Numbered from the stretch's first letter, positions 16,949-25,413 are shown. The stretch: 47,004 nucleotides of DNA from Caballeronia sp. (GCF_028292365.1 NZ_JAQGMM010000552.1:1-47004), one strand, 5' to 3'. Notes: generated from the sequence alone by a model not told the origin. Numbers and translations are program-made.

Positions 16949-18499
16949 TCAACTTGAAAGCATCTTGCGCATCACGTTCTCTTCGGTGAGCGCGTCGCCC
17001 GCCAGTTCCGCGACATTGCGCCCGCGATACACCACCGACACGCGATCGCACACATTGACCAGCTCCGGCACGTCAGTGGAATAAAACAGCACGGAACCGC
17101 CGGCCGCCGCGAACGCGCGCATCAGCACGAAGATCTGGTGCTTGGTTCCCACGTCAATGCCCCGCGTAGGGTCGAACATGAGCCACACGCGGCTTTGCGT
17201 CAGCAACCATTTCGCCATCGCTATCTTCTGCTGGTTACCGCCCGAGAAAGAAAGGCACGGCTTGTAGAGCGCACGCGGATTGACTTCCATTTGCGCGAGT
17301 GCCCGCTTGATCGCGGCCTGCTCGCGTTTCCTGTCGATCAGGCCAAAGCGCGAAAAGCGCTTGATGACCGGCAACGAGACGTTCTCACCGCCGGGCAGAC
17401 GCACGAACAAACCCTCGGTCTTGCGATCCTCCGGCAGGAAACTCGTCGATACCCCGGCCTTCAGCGAATCGGCGGTCGAGGTTAGCGTGACCTGCTTTCC
17501 ATCGACCAGGATCTGGCCCGCGTCAATGAACTCAGCGCCGAACAGCGCCTCGAAAATTTCGCGTTGCCCCATGCCTTGCAACGCTGCGATGCCATGCACT
17601 TCGCCTGCCTTGAGCGTGAGGTCGAAGTCGTTGACCACGGCATCCACCTTGATGCCGCGTGCTTCCATCGCCGGCGTTTGAAGCGTTGACGGCGTGGCGA
17701 TCTTCGGCGGATATTTGGCGTCCATCGAACGACCGATCACGAGACGAATGACCTCGTCGTCCGAGATCGAATCAGTATCGAAAGCGCCTACATCACGGCC
17801 GTTTCTATACACCGTGAGGCTGTCGCAAAACTCACGCACCTCCTGCATCCGGTGCGTGATGAACACGAAGGTCACCCCACGCGCCTTCAATTCATCAATC
17901 CGTCGCGACAACCACGCAACGTCACGTCCGGAGAGCGCGGACGTAGGTTCATCGAGCAGCAGCACTTCGGGCTGGCGGACCAGCGCCTTTGCAATCTCGA
18001 TCTTCTGGCGCACCGGCAGCGCGAGATCGCGGATATAGGCACCCGGGCGGATATCGCCCAGTTCGAGCCGTTCGAGCCATTGCGCGGCTTGCTTTTGTGA
18101 TTCGCGTTGCCGGATACGGCCAAACCAGCCAGTCGGTTCGACGGCCATCAGGAGGTTCTGCGCGACAGTCAGGTCTCCTACCAGCGTCATCTCCTGGAAC
18201 GCCGTCTGCACACCCGCACGATGCGCGTCCCTGGGGCCACGCATGCTGACGTTACGGCCCATGATCGAGATGCTGCCCGCATCCGGCTGCATGAGACCAG
18301 ACAACAGCTTGACGGTCGTCGACTTGCCGGCGCCGTTCTCGCCGAGCAGCGCATGAACGGCGCCGCGCTTGACACGCAACGACGCGTTGTCGAGCGCGAC
18401 AGTGGCGCCGAACCGCTTGGTGACCTTCGAGAGGTCGAGCGCCCATTCGTTGCTGCCTGTCTCTATCGCTGTCATCGTCTCTGTCCCTGCACTCGGCAT
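16949..18499 (-). CDS. sugar ABC transporter ATP-binding protein (RbsA/MglA type)
   Basis: This is a 516-residue double ATPase of the CUT2 monosaccharide importer family. The N-terminal half has Walker A GENGAGKST (53-61), a degenerate signature (ALPVRQKIEIAKAL) and Walker B VLLLDEP. The C-terminal half lacks a canonical Walker A (GMGQREIFEALFG replaces it) but keeps the signature SGGNQQKIAMAKWL and VWLMFDPTRGIDVG, as in RbsA. GAGGAG precedes the ATG at 18499, which I prefer over the in-frame ATG eight codons later. It works with the fused permease downstream and the binding protein upstream. CUT2 importers take up single sugars, polyols or related small molecules. Confidence 0.92.
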   Translation of the reverse strand: MPSAGTETMTAIETGSNEWALDLSKVTKRFGATVALDNASLRVKRGAVHALLGENGAGKSTTVKLLSGLMQPDAGSISIMGRNVSMRGPRDAHRAGVQTAFQEMTLVGDLTVAQNLLMAVEPTGWFGRIRQRESQKQAAQWLERLELGDIRPGAYIRDLALPVRQKIEIAKALVRQPEVLLLDEPTSALSGRDVAWLSRRIDELKARGVTFVFITHRMQEVREFCDSLTVYRNGRDVGAFDTDSISDDEVIRLVIGRSMDAKYPPKIATPSTLQTPAMEARGIKVDAVVNDFDLTLKAGEVHGIAALQGMGQREIFEALFGAEFIDAGQILVDGKQVTLTSTADSLKAGVSTSFLPEDRKTEGLFVRLPGGENVSLPVIKRFSRFGLIDRKREQAAIKRALAQMEVNPRALYKPCLSFSGGNQQKIAMAKWLLTQSRVWLMFDPTRGIDVGTKHQIFVLMRAFAAAGGSVLFYSTDVPELVNVCDRVSVVYRGRNVAELAGDALTEENVMRKMLSS

Positions 18500-18517
18500 G
18501 GCGTACTCCTCTGGTCC

Positions 18518-19645
18518 TTAGTCCGGCTTGCCGGTCAGCGCCGCGTTGAAACCAACCTCAGTGGTCTCTGGCGAGTAGATGTCCGCAAACCATCCCGGCG
18601 GCACCTTGTCCGGCATGAACGCGGTGCAGCCGGCCTTCAGCTCATCGATGGAACCGGTCGCGCACAGTTTCGACTGCGACGTCAACACCAACGGCAGCTT
18701 GAGGGTCACATGCGCAGGGAAATCCTTGCCGTCGAGCTTGTCCACGGCCATCTTCAGCGCCAGCGCGCCGGAGTATGGCGGCGAGCCATACGAGATGGAC
18801 CGGTAGCCAATCGAGCGATAGGCTCCATCGCCCTTCACCGTGCCGGGCGGCAGCATTTGTACGCGGTGACCGTTCGACGATTCACCCGCGCACGGCTTGA
18901 CCTTGTCGTCCGCTATACCGGCTTCGAGTTGCATGGATGCCGCCGTGAAGCAGCCCACCTGCATCCACAGGCCGTCGATCTTGTCCCAGCTGTTCGTGGC
19001 CAGGATCTTCGACAACTCCGTCTTGGCCGTTGCCTGACTCCACATTCCCGTGCCTTCCGCCACGATCTTGATCCCCGGATACTTCGCGAACACGGCCTTC
19101 GCAGCCTCAGTGCGCGCCCGGTCCACGGAGGTGCCCGGCACGCCGTTGATCAACACGATGTTGCCCTTGCCGTTGATAGTCTTCGCGAGCCATTCAGCGG
19201 TGACGGTTCCAGCCTGCTTCTGGTCGATCGTCACGTTATGAGCGCACGGTTCGGTCACTTCTCCGTCATACGCTGCCACCACCACACCCTTCGAACAGGC
19301 GTTCTTGATGGCGCGATTCAACGCAGTCGGAGAGATCGGATAGATCACAATGGCCTTTGCGCCGGCCTGGACCATCGAGTTGATTTGCTGGATCTGTTTC
19401 TGTGCGTCGGTGCCGGCGACCTGTACTTCCAGGTCGACCTTGTCCTTGAGTCCCGGCGTGGCAGCCATGGCCTTGACCATGTTGGCGGCTTCGGTTTGCC
19501 AGTCATTGCCGACATAACTCATCGACAGGAAAATCTTGTATTTACCCGCTGCCGAGGCTTGCCCCGAGACGGCGAGCGTCGCGAGAAGCGCGGCGCCCAG
19601 TGCGAGCCGAGCCCCCCGACGGATGGTGTTCGTCAGTGCGTTCAT
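18518..19645 (-). CDS. sugar ABC transporter substrate-binding protein (RbsB-like)
   Basis: This is a 375-residue periplasmic receptor of the Peripla_BP_4 (ribose-binding-like) family. A signal peptide ends near residue 32 (VSGQASA|AGK). The mature part opens with KIFLSMSYVGNDWQTEAANM and has the conserved PISPTALNRAIKNACSKGV helix. It contains four to six cysteines, more than typical RbsB, some likely paired in the periplasm. GGAGGA precedes the ATG. It is larger than RbsB (about 300 residues), with C-terminal additions. It is the receptor of the fused-permease importer; the substrate cannot be named from sequence alone, but the operon enzymes point to a sugar, sugar lactone or polyol. Confidence 0.88.
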   Translation of the reverse strand: MNALTNTIRRGARLALGAALLATLAVSGQASAAGKYKIFLSMSYVGNDWQTEAANMVKAMAATPGLKDKVDLEVQVAGTDAQKQIQQINSMVQAGAKAIVIYPISPTALNRAIKNACSKGVVVAAYDGEVTEPCAHNVTIDQKQAGTVTAEWLAKTINGKGNIVLINGVPGTSVDRARTEAAKAVFAKYPGIKIVAEGTGMWSQATAKTELSKILATNSWDKIDGLWMQVGCFTAASMQLEAGIADDKVKPCAGESSNGHRVQMLPPGTVKGDGAYRSIGYRSISYGSPPYSGALALKMAVDKLDGKDFPAHVTLKLPLVLTSQSKLCATGSIDELKAGCTAFMPDKVPPGWFADIYSPETTEVGFNAALTGKPD

Positions 19646-19715
19646 GTCTTCCTCCGATTCTGCGTATGGTTATATGATCCGGTACTTTTCAACGCTTACT
19701 TAAACACCAGCACTA

Positions 19716-20540
19716 CTAACTTTCAACGTGTTTTAGCCGTGCGCTGGCTGGCAGTTGAATGCCAGCAGAGCCAGCCACCACATTCGGGTCGTGACCGGGA
19801 ATAACGAAGTCCGCGAGCTGCCGGATACGCCTGAGCGAAGCCAGTTCGGCCGCCGTCTCATGAACAATGCCGACCGGCACCAGATCCACTATGTTCTCCA
19901 TGCAGCTTGCGCAGTCGCCGGCAATCAGGACCACGCCATCGGCCGTATCAACGGCCACCGATTGGTGCCCCGGCGTATGTCCCGGCGTTGGCACAACCCG
20001 CACGCCGGGTGCGATATCGGCTACCCCGTGCACAAATTGCCAGCGAAAATACGCGAGCGGTTCGCGGCCGATCAGAAATTCCTGGTAGAACGTTGACTGC
20101 GTCGGCAAGGGATGACCCGCGTATTCCCACTCGCTTGCCTGAACCACGAAACGCGCGTTCTTGAAAAGCGTATTGCCACCGGAATGGTCGTAATGCAGGT
20201 GTGTGTTGATGACAATATCCACGTCGTCCGCATTCCAGCCTACATACTCCTTTAACGCGCGTTCAAGCCGCTCTTCGGGCGCCTGCTCACAAGGACAGAC
20301 GAAGCTCGACACCCAGCCCGGATCGTGAATCCCGGTATCCACCACAATCTTTTTGTCACCGCCTACAATCGCCGTGGACCACACCGGGACCTTGATCTGC
20401 TGGCCATAGTAGCGACCATAGATCTGCGATGAACGGTCAACGGTCAGCCAGCCCGTAGGCATTGCCACGACCTTGAGTTTCGACACAGCCACGATGGTCT
20501 CCATCGTCCAGGGTTGAAGGAGTTGAACCTGCTCGGGCAC
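19716..20540 (-). CDS. MBL-fold metallo-hydrolase (AHL-lactonase-like)
   Basis: This is a 274-residue metallo-beta-lactamase-fold hydrolase. The di-zinc motif HLHYDHSGGN is at 114-123, followed by TPGHTPGHQ, GDCAS and VIPGHDP, which complete the usual metal ligands. The closest general resemblance is to the N-acyl-homoserine-lactone lactonase (AttM/AiiB) group, which opens lactone rings. Within this operon it could open a sugar lactone in parallel with SMP-30, or hydrolyse a thioester. The GTG at 20540, 14 bp after the BKACE stop, is used here. An ATG at 20504 is an alternative and neither has a strong ribosome site. There is no signal peptide. Confidence 0.75.
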   Translation of the reverse strand: MPEQVQLLQPWTMETIVAVSKLKVVAMPTGWLTVDRSSQIYGRYYGQQIKVPVWSTAIVGGDKKIVVDTGIHDPGWVSSFVCPCEQAPEERLERALKEYVGWNADDVDIVINTHLHYDHSGGNTLFKNARFVVQASEWEYAGHPLPTQSTFYQEFLIGREPLAYFRWQFVHGVADIAPGVRVVPTPGHTPGHQSVAVDTADGVVLIAGDCASCMENIVDLVPVGIVHETAAELASLRRIRQLADFVIPGHDPNVVAGSAGIQLPASARLKHVES

Positions 20541-20554
20541 CCGCTCAGGCGACC

Positions 20555-21487
20555 TTAGAAATTCGTGTTGTCCGCGCCCTTGAGCCCGAGCATCGCGCGG
20601 GCCTCGTCCGGGGTTGCGATATCCAGCGAAAGACCTTCTATGACCTGGCGAATCTTCACGACCTGCGCAGCGCTTGATTCAGCCAGTTTGCCCGCTTCGA
20701 TCCAGAGCGAATCCTCAAGCCCGACCCGCACGTTCGAGCCCTGCGCCACGCCCAGCGTTGCAAGCGGAATTTGATTACGTCCGGCACCGAGGATCGACCA
20801 CACATAGTCGCTTCCGAATAAGCGGTCGGCGGTACGGCGCATGTGCATGAGGTCTTCCGGATGCGGCCCGATACCGCCTAGCAGGCCGAACACGCTTTGC
20901 ACGAAGAACGGGGGTTTCGCGAGACCACGGTCAACGAAATGCGCCAGGTTGTACAAGTGCGAGATGTCGTAGCATTCGTACTCGAAGCGCGTACCGTTCG
21001 CGCCGCATGACGTGAGGATGTATTCAATGTCCTTGAACGTGTTCTTGAAGATCAGGTCGCGGCTATTCGCCAGATGCTGGCGCTCCCAGTCGTGCTTGAA
21101 TTCCTTGAAGCGGTCGAGCATGGGATAGAGACCGAAATTCATCGAACCCATGTTCAGTGACGCTACCTCCGGCTTGAAGTGGTGAGCCGGTTTTAACCGC
21201 TCCTCCACCGTCATGTGCGGACTGCCGCCGCTCGTGATATTAATCACCGCATCGGTCTCGGCCTTGATACGCGGCAGGAACTGCTGGAACACGGCGGGGT
21301 CTTGCGTGGGCCGGCCGTCGACGGGATCGCGTGCATGCAGGTGCAGGATGGCCGCGCCTTCTTTGGCAGCAGCAAGCGCTGCGTCGCCGATCTCTTGCGG
21401 TGTAACCGGCAAATACGGTGACATCGACGGAGTGTGGATTGCGCCCGTGGGAGCACAGGTAATAATGACTTTACGCTTGGTTGCCAT
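20555..21487 (-). CDS. beta-keto acid cleavage enzyme (BKACE, DUF849)
   Basis: This is a 310-residue TIM-barrel enzyme of the BKACE family (first known as 3-keto-5-aminohexanoate cleavage enzyme). Members react a beta-keto acid with acetyl-CoA to give acetoacetate and a new acyl-CoA, using zinc. The zinc ligands expected for the family are visible: His49 and His51 in HLHARDP, and Glu258 in VRVGLED. The N-terminal loop TGAIHTPSMSPYLPVTP differs from what I recall of the carnitine-pathway members, so a different substrate is likely. In this operon the CRYL1-like dehydrogenase would make the 3-keto acid that it cleaves. It lies 42 bp after the SDR gene. Confidence 0.87.
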   Translation of the reverse strand: MATKRKVIITCAPTGAIHTPSMSPYLPVTPQEIGDAALAAAKEGAAILHLHARDPVDGRPTQDPAVFQQFLPRIKAETDAVINITSGGSPHMTVEERLKPAHHFKPEVASLNMGSMNFGLYPMLDRFKEFKHDWERQHLANSRDLIFKNTFKDIEYILTSCGANGTRFEYECYDISHLYNLAHFVDRGLAKPPFFVQSVFGLLGGIGPHPEDLMHMRRTADRLFGSDYVWSILGAGRNQIPLATLGVAQGSNVRVGLEDSLWIEAGKLAESSAAQVVKIRQVIEGLSLDIATPDEARAMLGLKGADNTNF

Positions 21488-21529
21488 GCTGTAAGCCCTC
21501 GTCGGATAAGAACAGCGTTCAGAGCAGGT

Positions 21530-22336
21530 TCAGAGCACTTCTACGTTGCCGCACACCGAGATCGCCTGCCCCGAGATGCCGCTGCCTCCCGGCGAGCACA
21601 GGAATAGCGCGGTCGCCGCGACTTCTTCCGGCGTGGTCATGCGGCGCAGGGAAATCTTCGCGAGATACTCTTTTTCCATCTGCTCGTAAGAAAGACCCAA
21701 CTGTTGCGCGCGCGCGGCGATCACCCGTTCAATTCGCGGCCCCTTCACAATGCCGGGCTGGATTGCGTTGACGCGAATGTTGTCCGGTCCCAATTCAATG
21801 GCGAGACTCTTGGTGAGACCGACAACCGCCCACTTGGTCGCCGAATAAGGCGTGCGGTACGCGTATCCGAGGCGCCCCGCCACCGATGACAATGCAATGA
21901 TCGACCCGCCATCGCGCGCCTGGCGCAGCAGCGGTACCGCGCGACGTGCGAAGTAGAACTGAGCATTGAGGTTCACGTCGACGGTCTGTTCCCAGTCACC
22001 CGTGTCCATCTCGTCGATACCGCCCGTGGGACCCGCAATCCCCGCGTTATTGATCAGCACGTCGAGGCCGCCGAGCTGCGCGTGCACATCGTCGAATACG
22101 CGGTCGACCGCCGCGCGGTCCGACACGTCCGCGAGCGTCGTGGTGATCGCGTTCATCTCGGTGTTCTGTTCGGCTTCGTTGAGCGAGACGATGGCTTGCT
22201 GGCTCGAGTCGCAGACATGCACGCGCGACCCGGCGTCGACAAAAGCGCGCGCGATCACCAGACCGATACCCGACGCGCCGCCCGTGACCAGCACGCGCAA
22301 TCCCGCGTGCGGTTTCAACATTTGTAGAACCGACAT
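21530..22336 (-). CDS. SDR family NAD(P)-dependent dehydrogenase
   Basis: This is a 268-residue classical short-chain dehydrogenase. The cofactor motif TGGASGIG is at 18-25, NNAG at 96-99, and the catalytic set is Ser150/151, Tyr164 and Lys168 (YSATK). The C-terminal GISGQAISVCGN block is typical of FabG-like sugar and polyol dehydrogenases. In this operon it could oxidise an aldose to its lactone (the substrate of SMP-30) or a polyol to a ketose. GGGAG precedes the ATG at good spacing. It is the first enzyme gene after the regulator, 45 bp downstream of it. Confidence 0.87.
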   Translation of the reverse strand: MSVLQMLKPHAGLRVLVTGGASGIGLVIARAFVDAGSRVHVCDSSQQAIVSLNEAEQNTEMNAITTTLADVSDRAAVDRVFDDVHAQLGGLDVLINNAGIAGPTGGIDEMDTGDWEQTVDVNLNAQFYFARRAVPLLRQARDGGSIIALSSVAGRLGYAYRTPYSATKWAVVGLTKSLAIELGPDNIRVNAIQPGIVKGPRIERVIAARAQQLGLSYEQMEKEYLAKISLRRMTTPEEVAATALFLCSPGGSGISGQAISVCGNVEVL

Positions 22337-22381
22337 GCTTTGTCTCCCTCGTTATTTTTTGGCCCGGCTCACGAACCCAAA

Positions 22382-23092
22382 TCAACCGGAGGCCCGGGCC
22401 GCTTCCCTGCTCTCCAAGCGTTCCCGCAAGTCTGCCGCCGCGCCGCCAATGTCCTCCTCAATGCCCGTCCGCGCGCCTTCTCCGTCGCCTTTCCAGAGGG
22501 CATCGACAATCTTGCGGTGCGCCGCCATGGACAACCTCATATGCGGGATGTCCGGTGCCACCAGGTTCAGGAACGGGCCAATACGCATCCAGAGATTCTG
22601 AATGGTCGCGAGCGTCAGGTCGCTTGCACCATGCGTATAGATTGCTATATGGAATTCGAAGTTGCTGCGCAGGTAGGCGGGTACATCGCCGGCTTCCACG
22701 TGGGCATCCATGGTGTCGAACACGGCTTGCAGCGCGTTCAAATGGTCCTTGGTCATCCGCGATGCCGCCCGCTTCGCCACGCAGCCTTCAAGCGCGATCC
22801 GCACGTCGCGTAGTTCTTCGAGCAGGTCCAGCGTCATAGGCGGCACCATCAGCGCGCGGCCTGGACCGTCGATCAACGCACCTTCAGCTTGCAGTCGCGT
22901 GAGCGCGGCGCGTACCGGCATGGTCGATGAACCCACTGCCTCCGCCACGCCACGCAAGCTCAACGCCTGACCGGGCGCGAACCGCCCTGTCATGATCGCC
23001 TCGCGCAACTGAGCGTAGACGCGGCCAGCCATGGTCTCGCGTGCCACCAACTCGAGCGGCAGCGCGTCCGCGCTTGTTTCACGTGTCGTCAA
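22382..23092 (-). CDS. GntR family (FadR/FCD) transcriptional regulator
   Basis: This is a 236-residue GntR regulator. The winged helix covers about 20-88 (VYAQLREAIMTGRFAPGQALS, then VGSSTMPVRAALTRLQAEG), and the all-helical FCD ligand domain covers about 95-225, with metal-ligand-type positions in EFHIAIY and AAHRKIVDAL. The start is a TTG with AAGGAG at 8-nt spacing, so I trust it over internal starts. It heads the nine-gene operon and probably represses it until a pathway acid binds the FCD domain. A perfect TGTGATCACA palindrome lies about 30 bp upstream and is a candidate site for it. Confidence 0.88.
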   Translation of the reverse strand: MTTRETSADALPLELVARETMAGRVYAQLREAIMTGRFAPGQALSLRGVAEAVGSSTMPVRAALTRLQAEGALIDGPGRALMVPPMTLDLLEELRDVRIALEGCVAKRAASRMTKDHLNALQAVFDTMDAHVEAGDVPAYLRSNFEFHIAIYTHGASDLTLATIQNLWMRIGPFLNLVAPDIPHMRLSMAAHRKIVDALWKGDGEGARTGIEEDIGGAAADLRERLESREAARASG

Positions 23093-23121
23093 TTAAGCAG
23101 CTCCTTACGAGATATGTGACC

Positions 23122-23131
23122 TGTGATCACA
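23122..23131. promoter_or_regulatory. palindrome upstream of gntR operon, candidate operator
   Basis: TGTGATCACA is a perfect 10-bp palindrome 30 bp upstream of the TTG start of the GntR gene, with a further TGTGAC just before it. It could be the autoregulatory operator or a CRP-like half-site pair. The rest of 23093-23374 (about 280 bp) shows no gene. Confidence 0.35.
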
Positions 23132-23374
23132 CCGTAAGAAGAAGTTTGGTGCTCTTGCGGTTCTTAGTCAACCTTCAAGTAGTAGGGGAAAACGCGACTG
23201 CCGTGGGCGCCTGAGCGAATGATTCGGCCAAGGTAGTTTGCCAGGCGCAGCGGGAGCCAATGACCGCTTCAGGTGTGCGCGGACGACTCGTACGCGACAG
23301 TCAGCGTTCAGGCGGAGTCGTCATGACGCGAGCCGACGAGCGTTGAAGAGCGCGGGTGCGATCAGCCTAGCCGC

Positions 23375-23719
23375 TTAAAGTCCCACCGCAGCCGGATTCA
23401 TTTCGATGTGCAAAACCACCAGCCACAACTTCGGACAATCGGGCGCGATCTTGAGCGCCGGGTTGGTCTTGTCCACGGGCGTGATACAGCCCTTCTCGCG
23501 CGCCAGCAAATACGCGCGCCGTGCGTCTGACTGCAGCCACATGCTGACAAGGCCGCACGTCAGGAAACTGAAAATGGTCGTGACGATGGTTGGAGCACTC
23601 GGGTCCAGTTGCTGCACCGCGTAGGCGAATGCCAAAGTCAGCACCTGGTTCGCCACGATAGCGACGCACACCACCTTCGCTATGCCCCTGATCCGCATGG
23701 CTGTATGAAGCTTCAACAC
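23375..23719 (-). CDS. small membrane protein of unknown function
   Basis: This is a 114-residue product with two predicted membrane segments (about 14-36 and 43-62) and a soluble tail that contains two cysteines (about 79 and 95). I recognise no family. The frame could start at the GTG at 23719 (GAAGAG about 9 nt upstream) or at the ATG at 23698, which gives 107 residues and a cleaner membrane start. It stands alone, about 280 bp downstream of the promoter region of the gntR operon and followed by the stress-protein gene upstream on the same strand. Coding is supported by length and by the membrane pattern, but not by homology. Confidence 0.5.
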   Translation of the reverse strand: MLKLHTAMRIRGIAKVVCVAIVANQVLTLAFAYAVQQLDPSAPTIVTTIFSFLTCGLVSMWLQSDARRAYLLAREKGCITPVDKTNPALKIAPDCPKLWLVVLHIEMNPAAVGL

Positions 23720-23821
23720 GATTAAGTACTCTTCACTGAATTGACTAAACGCTGGCGAATGTTAGTTCGTTGATTGCCGTGCTCTTCGCCGTATTTATCG
23801 ACGTGTTTTGGTCACGCTTAC

Positions 23822-24238
23822 CTAGTGAACCATCGTCACCGGTGTTTGCGTGCTGCGCCACAACTTGTTCATCACCCGCCAGCGGGTAAAAAAGCCCAGG
23901 TGACTGGCGTCGACCAGAACAATGTCCGAGCGCTTTTCAGCCGCGCGCGCTGCAATGGTTCCAGCCACTGGCCCAAACACACGCGACCAGTGATACGGAA
24001 CCCCCGCGTCGTCCAGAATGGCGCGGGTCTGGCTGAGCGCGCTCAGCATCGCGCGTTTTTCCTGCAAGCGCAGCGAGCCGCGGGAATGAAACGCACTGGC
24101 GTGCCCCTGCTCCGGAGATTCAAGCACCTCCATCAACTCAACCTCGGACACGCAGTGCTCGGAGAACAGAAAAACCGCATGCCGCGCGGCCTGAAGTGCG
24201 CCGTCCTTGTTTATCACCGGTATCAGTACCCGTAACAT
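23822..24238 (-). CDS. UspA-family universal stress protein
   Basis: This is a 138-residue single-domain universal stress protein. It opens with the typical strand MLRVLIPVINKDGALQAARHA and has the central helix pair and the SDIVLVDASHLGFFTRWRVM region where the family has its nucleotide-binding G-2X-G-9X-G loop. Here that loop is not canonical, so ATP binding is doubtful. A C-terminal strand TPVTMVH closes the fold. I use the ATG at 24238; a GTG at 24262 would add eight residues. The role is unknown beyond general stress tolerance. It lies in a run of small minus-strand genes before the kdp operon. Confidence 0.7.
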   Translation of the reverse strand: MLRVLIPVINKDGALQAARHAVFLFSEHCVSEVELMEVLESPEQGHASAFHSRGSLRLQEKRAMLSALSQTRAILDDAGVPYHWSRVFGPVAGTIAARAAEKRSDIVLVDASHLGFFTRWRVMNKLWRSTQTPVTMVH

Positions 24239-24332
24239 AAGCGTCCCCGTGTCCGCGATCACTACAACTTGATTACAGCAGCTCCCGTGTTAAACATGAG
24301 CAGAGTTTCGAGCTCGCCGCGTAAAAATTGTG

Positions 24333-24983
24333 TCAAGGCGACCTTGCAAGCGCAACCTTGGCTGTACCGCCCGGTGGGGTCTGCAGGCTGGCCGAGAATT
24401 GCCTCATGCGAAAAGCCACGCGTTGGGCATATCCCTTGCCACCACCGCTGTATCGTTTGAGCGCGACACCCAGGTCGCCGCCCGACGCATCAAGATACTC
24501 ACGCAGGATCGACGAACCTATCCGTACATTCTCGGCGGGTTCGGTTAGATCGTTGCCCGATGCAAATACCTGCGGATGAGCAGTCGGGAGGATCTGCATC
24601 AGCCCCTGCGCGCCGGCAACGCTGACCGCCTGCCGGTCGAATCCTGACTCGGTTGCAATGACCGCGAGCAATAGCACGGGTGACATTGCATATTCGTTCG
24701 CCGCGCTGATGACCGCACGTGCAATCAGCGTGCCCTCCCGCCGGGCCACCCGGAACTGCCGCCATAACACCGCGGCTACATCTGCAACCTGGAGCGATTC
24801 GCCCGGTGAGAATTCAACGCTTGCCGATATTTGCCCGTCCGGCACTAATCCGTCATGGGTTGCGTCGTTTGGGTCAGTTGCGTCGTTTGCGTATGCCGCG
24901 CTTGCGGACATGAACAAAAACGCGCAGAGGGCAAGTTTCGCGCGCAACCGTCGCCTCGACTCTTCTGACTGATTCCCATGCAT
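24333..24983 (-). CDS. lytic transglycosylase SLT-domain protein
   Basis: This is a 216-residue exported murein-cleaving enzyme. A signal peptide covers about 1-33 (SASAAYA|ND). The SLT domain lies in the second half: AVIATESGFD carries the catalytic glutamate, followed by GAQGLMQILPTAH and the later NVRIGSSILREYLD and ALKRYSGGGKGYAQRV motifs. These match family 1 lytic transglycosylases, which cut peptidoglycan between MurNAc and GlcNAc. AAGGGG precedes the ATG at 24983, and a GTG one codon earlier is also possible. Small proteins of this kind often serve secretion systems or conjugation, but no such genes are nearby, so a housekeeping or remodelling role is likely. Confidence 0.8.
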   Translation of the reverse strand: MHGNQSEESRRRLRAKLALCAFLFMSASAAYANDATDPNDATHDGLVPDGQISASVEFSPGESLQVADVAAVLWRQFRVARREGTLIARAVISAANEYAMSPVLLLAVIATESGFDRQAVSVAGAQGLMQILPTAHPQVFASGNDLTEPAENVRIGSSILREYLDASGGDLGVALKRYSGGGKGYAQRVAFRMRQFSASLQTPPGGTAKVALARSP

Positions 24984-25191
24984 CACGGCCCCTTCTCGTT
25001 TGCGTCCGGGAAGGCTACGCCGTCCGGCATATCGGTCGGGATAAAAGCGGACCGAACCGTATCAAGAACGCATCAAGACGCGAGAGCTCAGCGCCGCATT
25101 GATGAAAGCTATACGCTCTCCTATGCTAATTAAACGCCGTCATTGCGCGAGCAGAGCGACACTTTTGGTCTTCCTCAAGAGAGTCAACAAC

Positions 25192-25413
25192 ATGCACGCC
25201 CTGGCGTTCTGGAAGCGCACTCCCAGACAAAACGAGCCGGATCACGACGGCACACGATCGGACATTGCTGGACGGCAAACGCGTCGGCGAACACTGCTCG
25301 CTGTATCGCTTAGTGGTACGGTGGTCGCGGCCGCCGCCATCACCTTGGGTCTGCCCGCGACGGGGCTGGCGGTTTATATCGCGGCTACCCTGCCCTTTGC
25401 ACTCTTCCCATAA
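25192..25413 (+). CDS. hypothetical small membrane protein
   Basis: This is a 73-residue frame: a basic, polar N-terminus (about 1-40) followed by a hydrophobic stretch (about 41-72) that could form one or two membrane segments and ends at the C-terminus. CAAGAGAG lies about 10 nt before the ATG. A longer reading from 25099 has no ribosome site. It converges with kdpE (stop at 25467) and diverges from the transglycosylase gene. I recognise no family, and it may not be a gene. Confidence 0.35.
   Translation: MHALAFWKRTPRQNEPDHDGTRSDIAGRQTRRRTLLAVSLSGTVVAAAAITLGLPATGLAVYIAATLPFALFP

Noticed and set aside
18107..19804. 565-codon plus-strand frame opposite the binding protein and ATPase
   Set aside because: Same shadow composition, and the opposite strand encodes clear ABC transporter parts.
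13831..21487. Carnitine degradation by the dehydrogenase and BKACE pair
   Set aside because: The pair fits chemically, but the importer is of sugar type, the operon has an SMP-30 lactonase and SDR, and the BKACE loop differs from what I recall of the carnitine enzymes. Kept only as an alternative.
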